From positions 1 to 36,137 of the forward strand of contig CAYMSA010000009.1 in assembly GCA_964392965.1 (NCBI GenBank): a DNA stretch of 36,137 nucleotides, read 5' to 3'. A program made the translations under genes and the position numbers. This DNA is from CAYMSA01 sp964392965 (GTDB lineage: Bacteria; Actinomycetota; Coriobacteriia; Anaerosomatales; Anaerosomataceae). Shown in pieces: positions 29,234 through 36,137 of the stretch (position 1 is its first letter; each line of letters starts with the position of its first letter). The notes beneath the pieces are model-generated. The model was not told the DNA's origin and ran no database searches. It saw only the letters and a program-made list of their open reading frames with translations.

Positions 29234-29609
29234 CACGACCACCTCCCCGCGCCTCAGCGCCAAACCGACCCGGAGAGACAAAGAGACCGGCCCGCATGCG
29301 GGCCGGTCTCACCATTGGCTCCTCGCTGGACTCCGGTGACCGTGGATGTGTCCGGCGGATCTACGCCTCCCTGAACAAGCCGTGCTTCTCTGTTTTCAAC
29401 CGGGAACTCGACACACCACATGCGTGTCGTAGGCAGATACTAGCAGGATGCTCCCCTGCATTGCGCGTGGAAAAGCGCTCTCGGACACACGAAGTGTCGA
29501 ACGGTATGGTTGTCTTGACGAACGGCACCCACATACCGCGCTCGAACGCCCGAACTGCCCCACCCGAGCGCGATAGCCAAGACGCGGCCTCGGCGGAGGG
29601 CTCACCTGC
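29234..29609. other. Intergenic region between lon and adhesin 2
   Basis: No gene is seen in these 376 bases. They hold the structured leader (29272-29371), a TTGAAA box (29399-29394) at nearly the same place as TTGACA in the adhesin 1 region, and two inverted repeats of related sequence: CGACAC-N9-GTGTCG (29409-29429) and GACAC-N5-GTGTC (29484-29498), possible binding sites for one regulator. No convincing -10 was found. Confidence 0.65.
29272..29371 (-). promoter_or_regulatory. Structured leader RNA of adhesin 2 (same motif as adhesin 1)
   Basis: The same plan as at 26226-26319. P1 is CGCCGGA (29357-29351)/TCCAGCG (29330-29324), where two base pairs differ from adhesin 1 but pairing is kept (A-T to G-C and T-A to C-G), with one C-A mismatch. 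The loop GGTCACC (29341-29335) is complementary to GGTGAGACC (29313-29305). The terminator stem is GAGACCGGCCC/GGGCCGGTCTC (29310-29300 and 29293-29283), followed by TTTGTCTCT. The conserved single-stranded block GAGCCA(A/G)TGGTGAGACC is shared. Confidence 0.65.
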
Positions 29610-31943
29610 TCACTGCTCGATGAGCGCCCGCTTGAGCACCTCGGCCATCCGCTCGACGGGCACGATCTCCATCTCGGTCCGCACCTTCTCGGGCACGAGC
29701 TCGAGGTCGCGCATATTCTCCTTGGGGATGAGAACGGTCGCGATTCCGGCGCGATGCGCGGCGAGGAGCTTCTCCTTGAGGCCGCCGATCGGGAGGACGT
29801 GGCCACGCAGGGTGATCTCGCCGGTCATGGCGATCTCCCGGCGCACCCGCGAACCGGTCAGCACCGAGGCGAGCGCGGTCGCCATCGTGATGCCCGCCGA
29901 AGGACCGTCCTTGGGAATCGCCGCGGCCGGCACGTGGATGTGGATGTCGTAAGACTGCAGGAAGTCCGGATCGATGCCGAGGGTGGTCGCGTTCGCCCTG
30001 ATCCAGCTCACGGCGGCCTGCGCCGACTCTCGCATGACGTCGCCAAGCTGGCCCGTGAGCGTGAGATCGCCCTTGCCCTTCATCTTCGTCGCCTCGATGA
30101 AGATCACATCGCCGCCCACCTCGGTCCATACGAGCCCGGTGGAGACGCCGACCTCGTCCTTCTTCTCGGCGAGCCCGAACGTGAACTTGGCAGGGCCGAG
30201 GTACTCGTGAACCGTCTTGGCGGTGACGGAGGTCCGCTCCGTGCGACCTTCGACGACCTTGCGCGCGACCTGTCGGCAGATCGAGGCGATCTCCCGCTCG
30301 AGGTTCCGGACACCCGCCTCCCGGGTGTACCGGCGCACGATCTCGCGTATCGCGCTGTCGTTGATCTTGAGCAGCGCGGGCCTCAGGCCGTTCTCCCGCA
30401 GTTGCTTCGGCACGAGATACTTGCGCGCGATGTTCAGCTTCTCGTCTTCCGTGTAACCGGGGAAGTTGATGACCTCCATGCGGTCCTTCAGTGCCGGTGG
30501 GATCGGGTCGAGCAGATTCGCCGTCGTGATGAACATGACGTCCGAGAGGTCGAAAGGCACCTCGAGGTAGTGGTCCTGGAACGAGTTGTTCTGCTCGGGA
30601 TCAAGCACCTCGAGGAGCGCGGAAGTGGGGTCGCCACGGAAGTCGGCGCCGACCTTGTCGATCTCGTCCATCATGAAGACAGGGTTGTTGGTGCCCGCCT
30701 GGTCGATGGACTGGATGATCCGGCCCGGAAGCGCTCCGACGTACGTCCTCCGGTGTCCGCGGATCTCGGCCTCGTCACGCACACCGCCGAGGGACATCCT
30801 CACGAACTTGCGGCTGAGCGCCCGTGCGATCGACTTGCCGATGGAGGTCTTCCCCACACCAGGAGGGCCGACGAAGCAGAGGATCGGCCCACGCATCTGG
30901 TCGGTCAGCTGATGGACGGCGAGATACTCGAGGATGCGCTCCTTCACCTTGTCGAGTCCGTAGTGGTCCTCGTCGAGGATGCGCTTGGCCTCCACGAGGT
31001 CGAGGTCCTCCTCGTCGCTCACGGTCCAGGGAAGGCCGGTCAGCCAATCGAGGTAGGTGCGGATGACGCCGGTCTCGGCCGCGGCCTGCGGCATCTTCTC
31101 GAGACGACCGAGCTCCTTGAGCGCCTTCTCGGCGACCGTCTCGGGCATGCCGGACTCGGCGATCTTCTGGCGGTACTCCTCGATCTCCGCCTGCGTCTCG
31201 TCGTACTGGCCGAGCTCTTGCTGGATGGCCTTGAGCTGCTCGTGCAGGAAGTACTCGCGCTGCGACTTGGACATGGACTCTTTGACGCGACTCTGTATCT
31301 TCGAGCCGATCTCCAGGATCTGCATCTCGTGACGGAGGAACTCGGACGTTTTACGGAGCCGCTCCTTGGGATCGAGCGCCTCGAGGATCTCCTGCTTGTC
31401 CTCGACGCGGAGGGAAAGATGAAAGGCGATGTAGTCCGCAAGGCGACCCGGCTCCTCGATGGCACGCGCCGCCATCAGGATCTCATCGGGGACCGGCTTG
31501 CCGAGCTGACCGGCCTCCTCGAAGTCATCGAGGATCGCGCGCATCACGGCCTGCGCTTCGAGGTCGGCCTCCGGCCGGTCCTCGATGACCTCGACGGTCA
31601 CCTGCACATGCGGCTCCCGCATCGTGTAGCCGGTGATCGTGACCCGCTTCAAACCCTCGACCAGGACTTTGGCGCTACCGTCGGGAAGCTTCAGCTCCTG
31701 GATGATGGTGGCGACACACCCGACCTCGTACAGGTCGTCGGGCCCAGGCTCCTGCACCATCGGGTCACGCTGGGTGACGAGCACGACCATGTGCTCGGCG
31801 CGCAGCGCTGCATCGAGCGCCGCCACCGAGTGGTCGCGGCCGACGAACAGTGGTACCACCAGACTCGGAAACACGATCATGTCCCGTAGCGGGATGAGGG
31901 GCAAGGCCCCAGGGATCTCACTGACAGTATCCCGGTTGGACAT
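29610..31943 (-). CDS. lon: Lon protease
   Basis: An ATP-dependent serine protease for damaged and regulatory proteins. It has 777 residues. Domains in order: an N-terminal substrate domain (PLIPLRDMIVFPSLVVPLFVGR), a coiled coil (REYFLHEQLKAIQQELGQ), AAA+ with Walker A GPPGVGKTS near residue 345 and Walker B PVFMMDEIDKVG, and a protease domain with catalytic Ser in KDGPSAGITMATAL near residue 670 and Lys in LPIGGLKEKLLAAHRAG near residue 715. ATG 31943 was chosen for GGAGGAG upstream. It diverges from the membrane-protein gene at 31997. Confidence 0.98.
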   Translation of the reverse strand: MSNRDTVSEIPGALPLIPLRDMIVFPSLVVPLFVGRDHSVAALDAALRAEHMVVLVTQRDPMVQEPGPDDLYEVGCVATIIQELKLPDGSAKVLVEGLKRVTITGYTMREPHVQVTVEVIEDRPEADLEAQAVMRAILDDFEEAGQLGKPVPDEILMAARAIEEPGRLADYIAFHLSLRVEDKQEILEALDPKERLRKTSEFLRHEMQILEIGSKIQSRVKESMSKSQREYFLHEQLKAIQQELGQYDETQAEIEEYRQKIAESGMPETVAEKALKELGRLEKMPQAAAETGVIRTYLDWLTGLPWTVSDEEDLDLVEAKRILDEDHYGLDKVKERILEYLAVHQLTDQMRGPILCFVGPPGVGKTSIGKSIARALSRKFVRMSLGGVRDEAEIRGHRRTYVGALPGRIIQSIDQAGTNNPVFMMDEIDKVGADFRGDPTSALLEVLDPEQNNSFQDHYLEVPFDLSDVMFITTANLLDPIPPALKDRMEVINFPGYTEDEKLNIARKYLVPKQLRENGLRPALLKINDSAIREIVRRYTREAGVRNLEREIASICRQVARKVVEGRTERTSVTAKTVHEYLGPAKFTFGLAEKKDEVGVSTGLVWTEVGGDVIFIEATKMKGKGDLTLTGQLGDVMRESAQAAVSWIRANATTLGIDPDFLQSYDIHIHVPAAAIPKDGPSAGITMATALASVLTGSRVRREIAMTGEITLRGHVLPIGGLKEKLLAAHRAGIATVLIPKENMRDLELVPEKVRTEMEIVPVERMAEVLKRALIEQ

Positions 31944-31983
31944 CGCGATCCGCTCCTCCCGTGAATGGAACCACGTCACGTGT

Positions 31984-31989
31984 CATACT
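31984..31989 (+). promoter_or_regulatory. -10-like box CATACT placing transcription start at the ATG
   Basis: CATACT ends 7 bases before ATG 31997, where the +1 would be expected. No ribosome site precedes this ATG, so a leaderless mRNA is likely. The -35 (GTGAAT at 17 bases) is weak. Confidence 0.35.
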
Positions 31990-31996
31990 CTCCAGA

Positions 31997-33991
31997 ATGC
32001 CTGACTATCCTACACGAACGCCCCGTGTCGGCCTGACCGGTCGTGCGCACACGCTACTCCGTGTGGCGGGCCGTCTTCGCCGCCAAGCACTATGCTGCCT
32101 CACCCTCGTGCTTGCGCTGACACTCATCACGCCTCCGTCGCCAGGCGCGGCGCAGACGGTGACCGACCCGGAGGATCAGGGTCTCTCGGTGACACTCGGC
32201 ACGCCACCCGACGCCGTCTCCATGGGGAGTGTCCTCCGTGTCGCCGTCGATGCGACCATACCCACACCTGTCTACCGGCTGCGCTCGCGCCTGCGCCTCG
32301 TCTCGTCCGAAGGCGTTGTGCTCTACGAGGAGATCGAGAGCATGACGCGCGTGCAGGCAGGCCGAACGACGATCGTGCACGACACGGACCTGTCGTCACT
32401 CGACCTCGGCCAGGGCCGCTACACGATCGACGTGCGCGTCTTCGCGAGTGGCCTGGAACCCGTGAGCGTCTACGGCGCGCTCCTCGTCGTCGACCCGACG
32501 CGCGACCCGGTGCCGGTCGCCGTCGTCGTCCGATGCCTTCGTTCGCCGCTCGTGGACTTCCGTGGCGTCTTCACAGCCGACCCGTTCACGGACGCCGAGA
32601 CTTGCGCCACGCTCGCCGAGGTCGCCGAAGTGAGCGGCTCCGCGAGCGCTCCTCTCGCGCTTGCGATGGCGCCAGTGACGCTCGACGAGTACTCACGGGC
32701 AGCCGGAGGCTACGAGACTGACGCGGGAGTCGTCGCGGCCTCCGGTAACGTGCCGGGGCAGTACGCGGTGGCCCTCGCCGCGCTGCGGAGCGCTGTCGCC
32801 AGCGGGACACTCGAACCGCTCGACATCCCGTACGCCATGCCGGACCTCACCGAGTCGGCGACGGGCATCGTGGCGGCCGACCTCGGCACACAGTGGGCGT
32901 ACACGGACACCGTCATGACGGCCGTGCTCGGCTCGGCGACCACGACGTCGACCGCGTGGCTTGGCGACCTGCTCACACCGGATGCGATCGGCACACTCGA
33001 GGCACGCGGTGATTCGGCGCTTCTGGCCGAGGTCGGCAGCGTGCGCTCGGGAGACGCCACAGCCACGCCCGGATGCTACATGCTCGACGGCTCGGCCCTG
33101 CGCGTACTCGTCGCCGACGAGACCAGTGCGCACAGCGTGCTGCAGGGCCCCCGTGAGCTTTACGACACGCTCTTCGACCTGGCAGAAGCGGGCCCCGACG
33201 GCGTGGCACTCGTTGTGGACGTCGGCGGAACCGATGGCCTCGATGCCGAACGCGTCAGACAGGTCCTCGAGACGATCGATGAGGCGCCCTGGCTGACGAT
33301 GGTGGACCTCGGCTCACTCGGCACGGACGGCGAGCTTCCCACCGCCACTGCCGAACCGCCCACGGAACCGCTCTCCACCGCGAACTTCTGGACATCGATC
33401 ATGGATGCCCGGAATGCGGCGCTCGCCTACGAGACGGCCGCCGGATCCGCGGACGCCGACGCCGCAGCCGCGAGACGCATGCTCCTCATCGCCGAGAGCA
33501 GCCTCTGGCGACGTGCCGACGGTGTGCCCGCCGACCCGCCGCTCGCCACGCACGCCGCCGCGCTTGCGGAATCGTATGTCGCCGAGCAGTTCGGGCTCCT
33601 GCAGCTCAACGTCATGGACACGACGCTCTCCGGCCAGAAGGGCGACGTACCGGTGACGATCGTGAACAACACCGGCAAGACGCTGACGCTCACGCTCGAG
33701 ATGGCCGCCGACGCGATGAGCCTCGGCCAGGACAGCATCGTACTCACCGCTCTGGCCGAAGAGAACTTCCTCACCGTGCCCGTGAATCTGGGAAACGACC
33801 TCTCCGGCGAGCTCTACCTCCGCCTCAAGGCAGGCGAGACGATCATCGCCGAACGGAACGTCGGCGTGAACGCGTCCTACATAGACCGTGTGGTCACGGT
33901 CGGCGCGGTCATAGTGGTGCTCATCGTCCTGCTCGTCTTCATCCGCCGCCGCATGCGCCAGGCGCCGCCGGATGATGGTGCGTCGGACTGA
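31997..33991 (+). CDS. Membrane-anchored exported protein, DUF6049-like
   Basis: A 664-residue protein. The N-terminal signal is LCCLTLVLALTLITPPSPGAAQ. A large extracytoplasmic part contains an early Ig-like/NEW3-type section (SVTLGTPPDAVSMGSVLRVAVDATIP) and a late one (VTIVNNTGKTLTLTLEM). A single C-terminal membrane helix (VGAVIVVLIVLLVFI) is followed by a short RRRMRQ tail. In many actinobacteria such a protein (DUF6049) lies near murJ and upstream of trxB-trxA, matching the downstream genes here; murJ is not present. The family call rests on architecture and synteny, so it is moderate. The role may concern the envelope. The start lacks a ribosome site and is probably leaderless. Confidence 0.6.
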   Translation: MPDYPTRTPRVGLTGRAHTLLRVAGRLRRQALCCLTLVLALTLITPPSPGAAQTVTDPEDQGLSVTLGTPPDAVSMGSVLRVAVDATIPTPVYRLRSRLRLVSSEGVVLYEEIESMTRVQAGRTTIVHDTDLSSLDLGQGRYTIDVRVFASGLEPVSVYGALLVVDPTRDPVPVAVVVRCLRSPLVDFRGVFTADPFTDAETCATLAEVAEVSGSASAPLALAMAPVTLDEYSRAAGGYETDAGVVAASGNVPGQYAVALAALRSAVASGTLEPLDIPYAMPDLTESATGIVAADLGTQWAYTDTVMTAVLGSATTTSTAWLGDLLTPDAIGTLEARGDSALLAEVGSVRSGDATATPGCYMLDGSALRVLVADETSAHSVLQGPRELYDTLFDLAEAGPDGVALVVDVGGTDGLDAERVRQVLETIDEAPWLTMVDLGSLGTDGELPTATAEPPTEPLSTANFWTSIMDARNAALAYETAAGSADADAAAARRMLLIAESSLWRRADGVPADPPLATHAAALAESYVAEQFGLLQLNVMDTTLSGQKGDVPVTIVNNTGKTLTLTLEMAADAMSLGQDSIVLTALAEENFLTVPVNLGNDLSGELYLRLKAGETIIAERNVGVNASYIDRVVTVGAVIVVLIVLLVFIRRRMRQAPPDDGASD

Positions 33992-34104
33992 GAGCCTCGC
34001 GCTTCGGCCACCTCCCGCTCACACGGAGGCCCCGAGAGCGGGAAACGATTACACTGGCGACTGACCGGCCGTGGCCGGGGACCGGGAACGGAAGGAACGC
34101 ACCC

Positions 34105-34852
34105 ATGGAGTCCATCGACATCGCGATCATCGGCGGCGGTCCCGCCGGGCTCACTGCCGCCCTGTACGCAGCCCGGGCGCGTGCGCGCACCGTGGTCTTC
34201 GAGACCGCGGTACCCGGGGGACAGATCGTCACCACCGCCTGGGTGGAGAACTACCCGGCCTTCCCCGACGGCATCTCGGGCATGGAGCTCGGTGACCTCA
34301 TGCACCGCCAGGCCGAGCACTTCGGCACCGAGTTCCGCTCCTTCGCCTCGATCGAGTCCATCGACCCATCAGGCGCCGACTTCATCGTGACCGACTCGGA
34401 AGGGACGCGCGTGCTCGCTCACTCGGTCGTGCTGGCGACGGGCGCGGTCCCGCGCAAGCTGGAGGTACCCGGCGAGGCCGAGTTCACGGGCCGGGGCGTC
34501 TCGTGGTGCGCAACCTGTGACGGCGCGTTCTATCGTGACAAGGTCGTCGCCGTGGTCGGCGGTGGCGACGCGGCCGTGGAGGAAGCGGTCTTCCTCACGA
34601 AGTTCGCGCGGAAGGTCTACCTCATCCACCGGCGCGACGAGCTGCGCGCGACGAAGTGCATCCAGGAGCACTGCTTCGCCAACGAGAAGATCGAGATGAA
34701 GTGGTCGCGCGTGATCACCCGGATCATCGGAGAGGGCGGCAAGGTCGCCGGTGTCGATCTCGCCGCGACGAACGGCGACCCCGCTGAGCGCGTCGACCTC
34801 GACGGCGTCTTCGTGTTCGTGGGCGTAGAGCCCAAGAGTGAGCTCGTGGCGG
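34105..34852 (+). CDS. trxB: Thioredoxin reductase, 3' end lost in the gap
   Basis: A flavoprotein passing electrons from NADPH to thioredoxin. 249 residues are seen of the usual ~305. The FAD site is IAIIGGGPAGLTAALYA, the redox-active disulfide is SWCATCDGAF near residue 135, and the NAD(P) site is VAVVGGGDAAVEEA near residue 155, followed by HRRDELRA (Arg residues favour NADPH). The C-terminal FAD motif (GxxAAGD) lies in the N gap. ATG 34105 has GAAGGA. It is followed by trxA. Confidence 0.96.
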
Positions 34853-34952
34853 NNNNNNNNNNNNNNNNNNNNNNNNNNNNNNNNNNNNNNNNNNNNNNNN
34901 NNNNNNNNNNNNNNNNNNNNNNNNNNNNNNNNNNNNNNNNNNNNNNNNNNNN
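34853..34952. other. Run of 100 N (assembly gap of unknown size)
   Basis: Exactly 100 N, the usual placeholder. The missing ends of trxB (~55 residues) and trxA (~28 residues) alone need about 250 bases, so the true gap is longer than shown. Confidence 0.95.
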
Positions 34953-35189
34953 CCGTGGTGCGGCCCGTGCCGTATGATGGGACCCGTCCTCGAGGAGGTC
35001 GCTGCGGAGTATCCGGGCATCCGGGTCGCCAAGCTGAACGTCGACGATAACCCGCAGACGGCGATGCAGTTCGACGTGATGTCCATCCCGACGATCCTGC
35101 TGTTCGACAAGGGCGAGGTCGTGAAGAAGCTCGTGGGCGCCATGCCCAAGAAGCGGCTCGTCGACGAGATCGCCCCCTGGCTCGGCTGA
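34953..35189 (+). CDS. trxA: Thioredoxin, 5' end lost in the gap
   Basis: 78 residues are seen, starting in the active site PWCGPCRMMGPVLEEVA. The cis-Pro loop MSIPTILLFDKGE and final helix KKRLVDEIAPWL are canonical. The N-terminal ~28 residues lie in the N gap, so no start is given. It reduces protein disulfides and peroxiredoxins, and could serve the Sec-peroxiredoxin of this window (inference). Confidence 0.95.
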   Translation, partial: PWCGPCRMMGPVLEEVAAEYPGIRVAKLNVDDNPQTAMQFDVMSIPTILLFDKGEVVKKLVGAMPKKRLVDEIAPWLG

Positions 35190-35219
35190 GCCGGACCCGA
35201 CGACAGGAAGCCACGAAGC

Positions 35220-35669
35220 ATGACCTGCCGCATACTCGTCATCGATGGCATGGGCGGCCGCATCGGACAGGAGATCGTCCAGCGGCTGCGCTCGGCGTTC
35301 GGCGAGCGCATCGAAGTGATGGCCGTGGGGACGAACTCCACGGCGACCTCGGCCATGCTGAAAGCCGGCGCCAATCGCGCGGCCACAGGTGAGAACGCCG
35401 TGCGCGTGACGTCGCGCGAAGCGGACATCCTCATCGGACCGCTCTCGATGCTCATCCCGAACTCGATGATGGGCGAGGTGACGCCCGGTATGGCCGAGGC
35501 GCTCTCGGAGTGTTCCGCACGCAAGGTCGTGCTGCCACTGACGAATCCCAGGCTGGACCTGGTAGGGACCACGAAGGCCCCACTTCCGCATCTGCTCGAC
35601 GAGGCCACCACGCTTGTGGCCTCTCTCATCGGCGAAGGAGGTGGAGAGACATGTGCGAAGCACGCGTGA
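35220..35669 (+). CDS. DUF3842 family protein
   Basis: A 149-residue member of a family in anaerobic Firmicutes and Actinobacteria. It has a nucleotide-binding-like start RILVIDGMGGRIGQEIVQRL, then AVGTNSTATSAMLKAGANRAATGENAV, ILIGPLSMLIPNSMMGEVTP and KVVLPLTNPRLDLVG, all conserved family blocks. The biochemical role is unknown. ATG 35220 has AGGAAG upstream. Its 3' end overlaps the cooT start by 19 bases, so the two are translationally coupled. Genomic pairing with CooT suggests nickel enzyme maturation (inference). Confidence 0.88.
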   Translation: MTCRILVIDGMGGRIGQEIVQRLRSAFGERIEVMAVGTNSTATSAMLKAGANRAATGENAVRVTSREADILIGPLSMLIPNSMMGEVTPGMAEALSECSARKVVLPLTNPRLDLVGTTKAPLPHLLDEATTLVASLIGEGGGETCAKHA

Positions 35670-35842
35670 TCATCCAGGCACCCGACGGTGCTGAAGTCGA
35701 GACCATCGAGGACGTCACGACGATCATCCCCGATGGCAGCGCGCTCACGCTCTACGATCTCTACGGCGGTCACCGCACGATCGAGGGGTCGCTCAAGGAA
35801 GTGCGACTGCTCGATCACACGGTCGTCCTGACGCGAGAGTAG
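35651..35842 (+). CDS. cooT: CooT-family nickel-binding protein
   Basis: A 63-residue protein starting MCEARVII. CooT from Rhodospirillum is a ~65-residue dimer that binds one Ni(II) through Cys2 and supports carbon monoxide dehydrogenase maturation. Cys2, the beta-strand pattern (GAEVETIEDVTTIIPDG, TLYDLYGGHRTIEG) and the length fit the family. ATG 35651 lies within the DUF3842 end, preceded by GGAGGTGGAGAG. CODH itself is not in the window. Confidence 0.85.
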   Translation: MCEARVIIQAPDGAEVETIEDVTTIIPDGSALTLYDLYGGHRTIEGSLKEVRLLDHTVVLTRE

Positions 35843-35904
35843 CGCACGCACCCGGGCGGCCGGACGGCTGCCCGACACGGGTACCTGACAGGAAGGAGCA
35901 CCGC

Positions 35905-36137
35905 ATGTGTGAGGGCGGTATCAACACCGGCCAGATGAAGTTCGCCGTCGCGATGGTGGATGAGACGCTGGCCCTTTCCCAGAAGCACCTCGGACAGCTG
36001 CAGGCCCTGGCCGACCAGGGCCACCGCAGCGCATCGAGCGCCGAGCTCGCCGAGGCTTCGGCGTTGCTGGATGCAGCTCGCAAGAAGCTCGACTCGGCTG
36101 TGGCGGAGCTCGCGCACGCGCACCATCACGACGTGAC
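35905..36137 (+). CDS. Small Cys/His-bearing helical protein, runs off the window
   Basis: 77 residues are seen, incomplete at the 3' end. It starts MCEGG, so like CooT it has Cys at position 2. It then forms two long amphipathic helices (KFAVAMVDETLALSQKHLGQLQALA; SSAELAEASALLDAARKKLDSAVAELA) and reaches a His cluster (HAHHHD). The ribosome site GGAAGGAG precedes ATG 35905, 62 bases after cooT. The Cys2 and His cluster suggest metal binding, perhaps nickel, in line with its neighbour (inference). Family not recognised. Confidence 0.7.
   Translation, partial: MCEGGINTGQMKFAVAMVDETLALSQKHLGQLQALADQGHRSASSAELAEASALLDAARKKLDSAVAELAHAHHHDV

Noticed and set aside
26226..29371. Adhesin leaders as cobalamin or c-di-AMP riboswitches
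   Set aside because: GAGCCA...GAGACC loosely recalls the B12 box and ydaO cores, but the elements are under 100 bases and lack the other conserved parts.
29754..31889. Plus-strand open frame of 711 codons opposite lon
   Set aside because: Shadow of lon, again Arg/His/Glu/Leu rich without motifs.
34105..34977. A single frame running from trxB through the N run
   Set aside because: N bases give no stop codons; the frame after the gap is not that of thioredoxin.

Overview
This is a GC-rich window from an anaerobic actinobacterium. The best guess is a member of the Coriobacteriia or a deep-branching relative (inference from gene content). The evidence is a dnaK-grpE-dnaJ-hspR-clpB heat-shock cluster, DUF501 next to FtsB and Ppx/GppA, an actinobacterial-style sortase with LPxTG substrates, a 2[4Fe-4S] ferredoxin, a CooT/DUF3842 nickel-type gene pair, and a peroxiredoxin whose active-site codon is TGA, read here as selenocysteine. 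No plasmid, phage, transposon or CRISPR signature was seen. The sequence contains one 100-N scaffold gap inside trxB/trxA.

Layout. Positions 1-11.5 kb are mostly minus-strand housekeeping genes: tRNA-Leu(UAA), ppx/gppA, DUF501, ftsB, then mfd-prsA-mazG-eno in a tight operon behind a clear promoter, then an exported beta-propeller-like lipoprotein and an exported C39-like cysteine peptidase. At 11.7-12.9 kb (plus strand) lie nth and the selenocysteine peroxiredoxin, closed by a strong two-way terminator. At 13.0-20.4 kb (minus strand) lies the chaperone cluster dnaK-grpE-dnaJ-hspR-clpB-hsp20, with a sigma70-type promoter and inverted repeats before dnaK. A ferredoxin gene diverges from it.

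At 21-29.3 kb is a surface-protein island, the most interesting part of the window. It holds a class E-like sortase (followed by a sugar-nucleotide epimerase and a UDG-like gene), a divergent secreted HEVGH metalloprotease-like gene preceded by what looks like a GEMM (cyclic di-GMP-I) riboswitch, and two large LPFTG-anchored adhesins made of SdrD-B/Cna-B-like repeats. The two adhesin genes share a 566-bp identical 3' segment. Each carries a similar 5' leader in which a covarying hairpin, a possible pseudoknot and a terminator hairpin compete. The arrangement recalls the c-di-GMP-controlled metalloprotease and sortase-anchored adhesins of Clostridioides difficile, but with different protein families and a leader RNA I do not recognise.

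At 29.6-36.1 kb are lon (minus strand) and, divergently, a large membrane-anchored protein resembling the actinobacterial DUF6049 group, trxB, trxA (both cut by the N gap), DUF3842, cooT and a small Cys/His-bearing protein that runs off the window. Thioredoxin could reduce the Sec peroxiredoxin. The ferredoxin, Sec and Ni-type genes all fit an anaerobic redox lifestyle.
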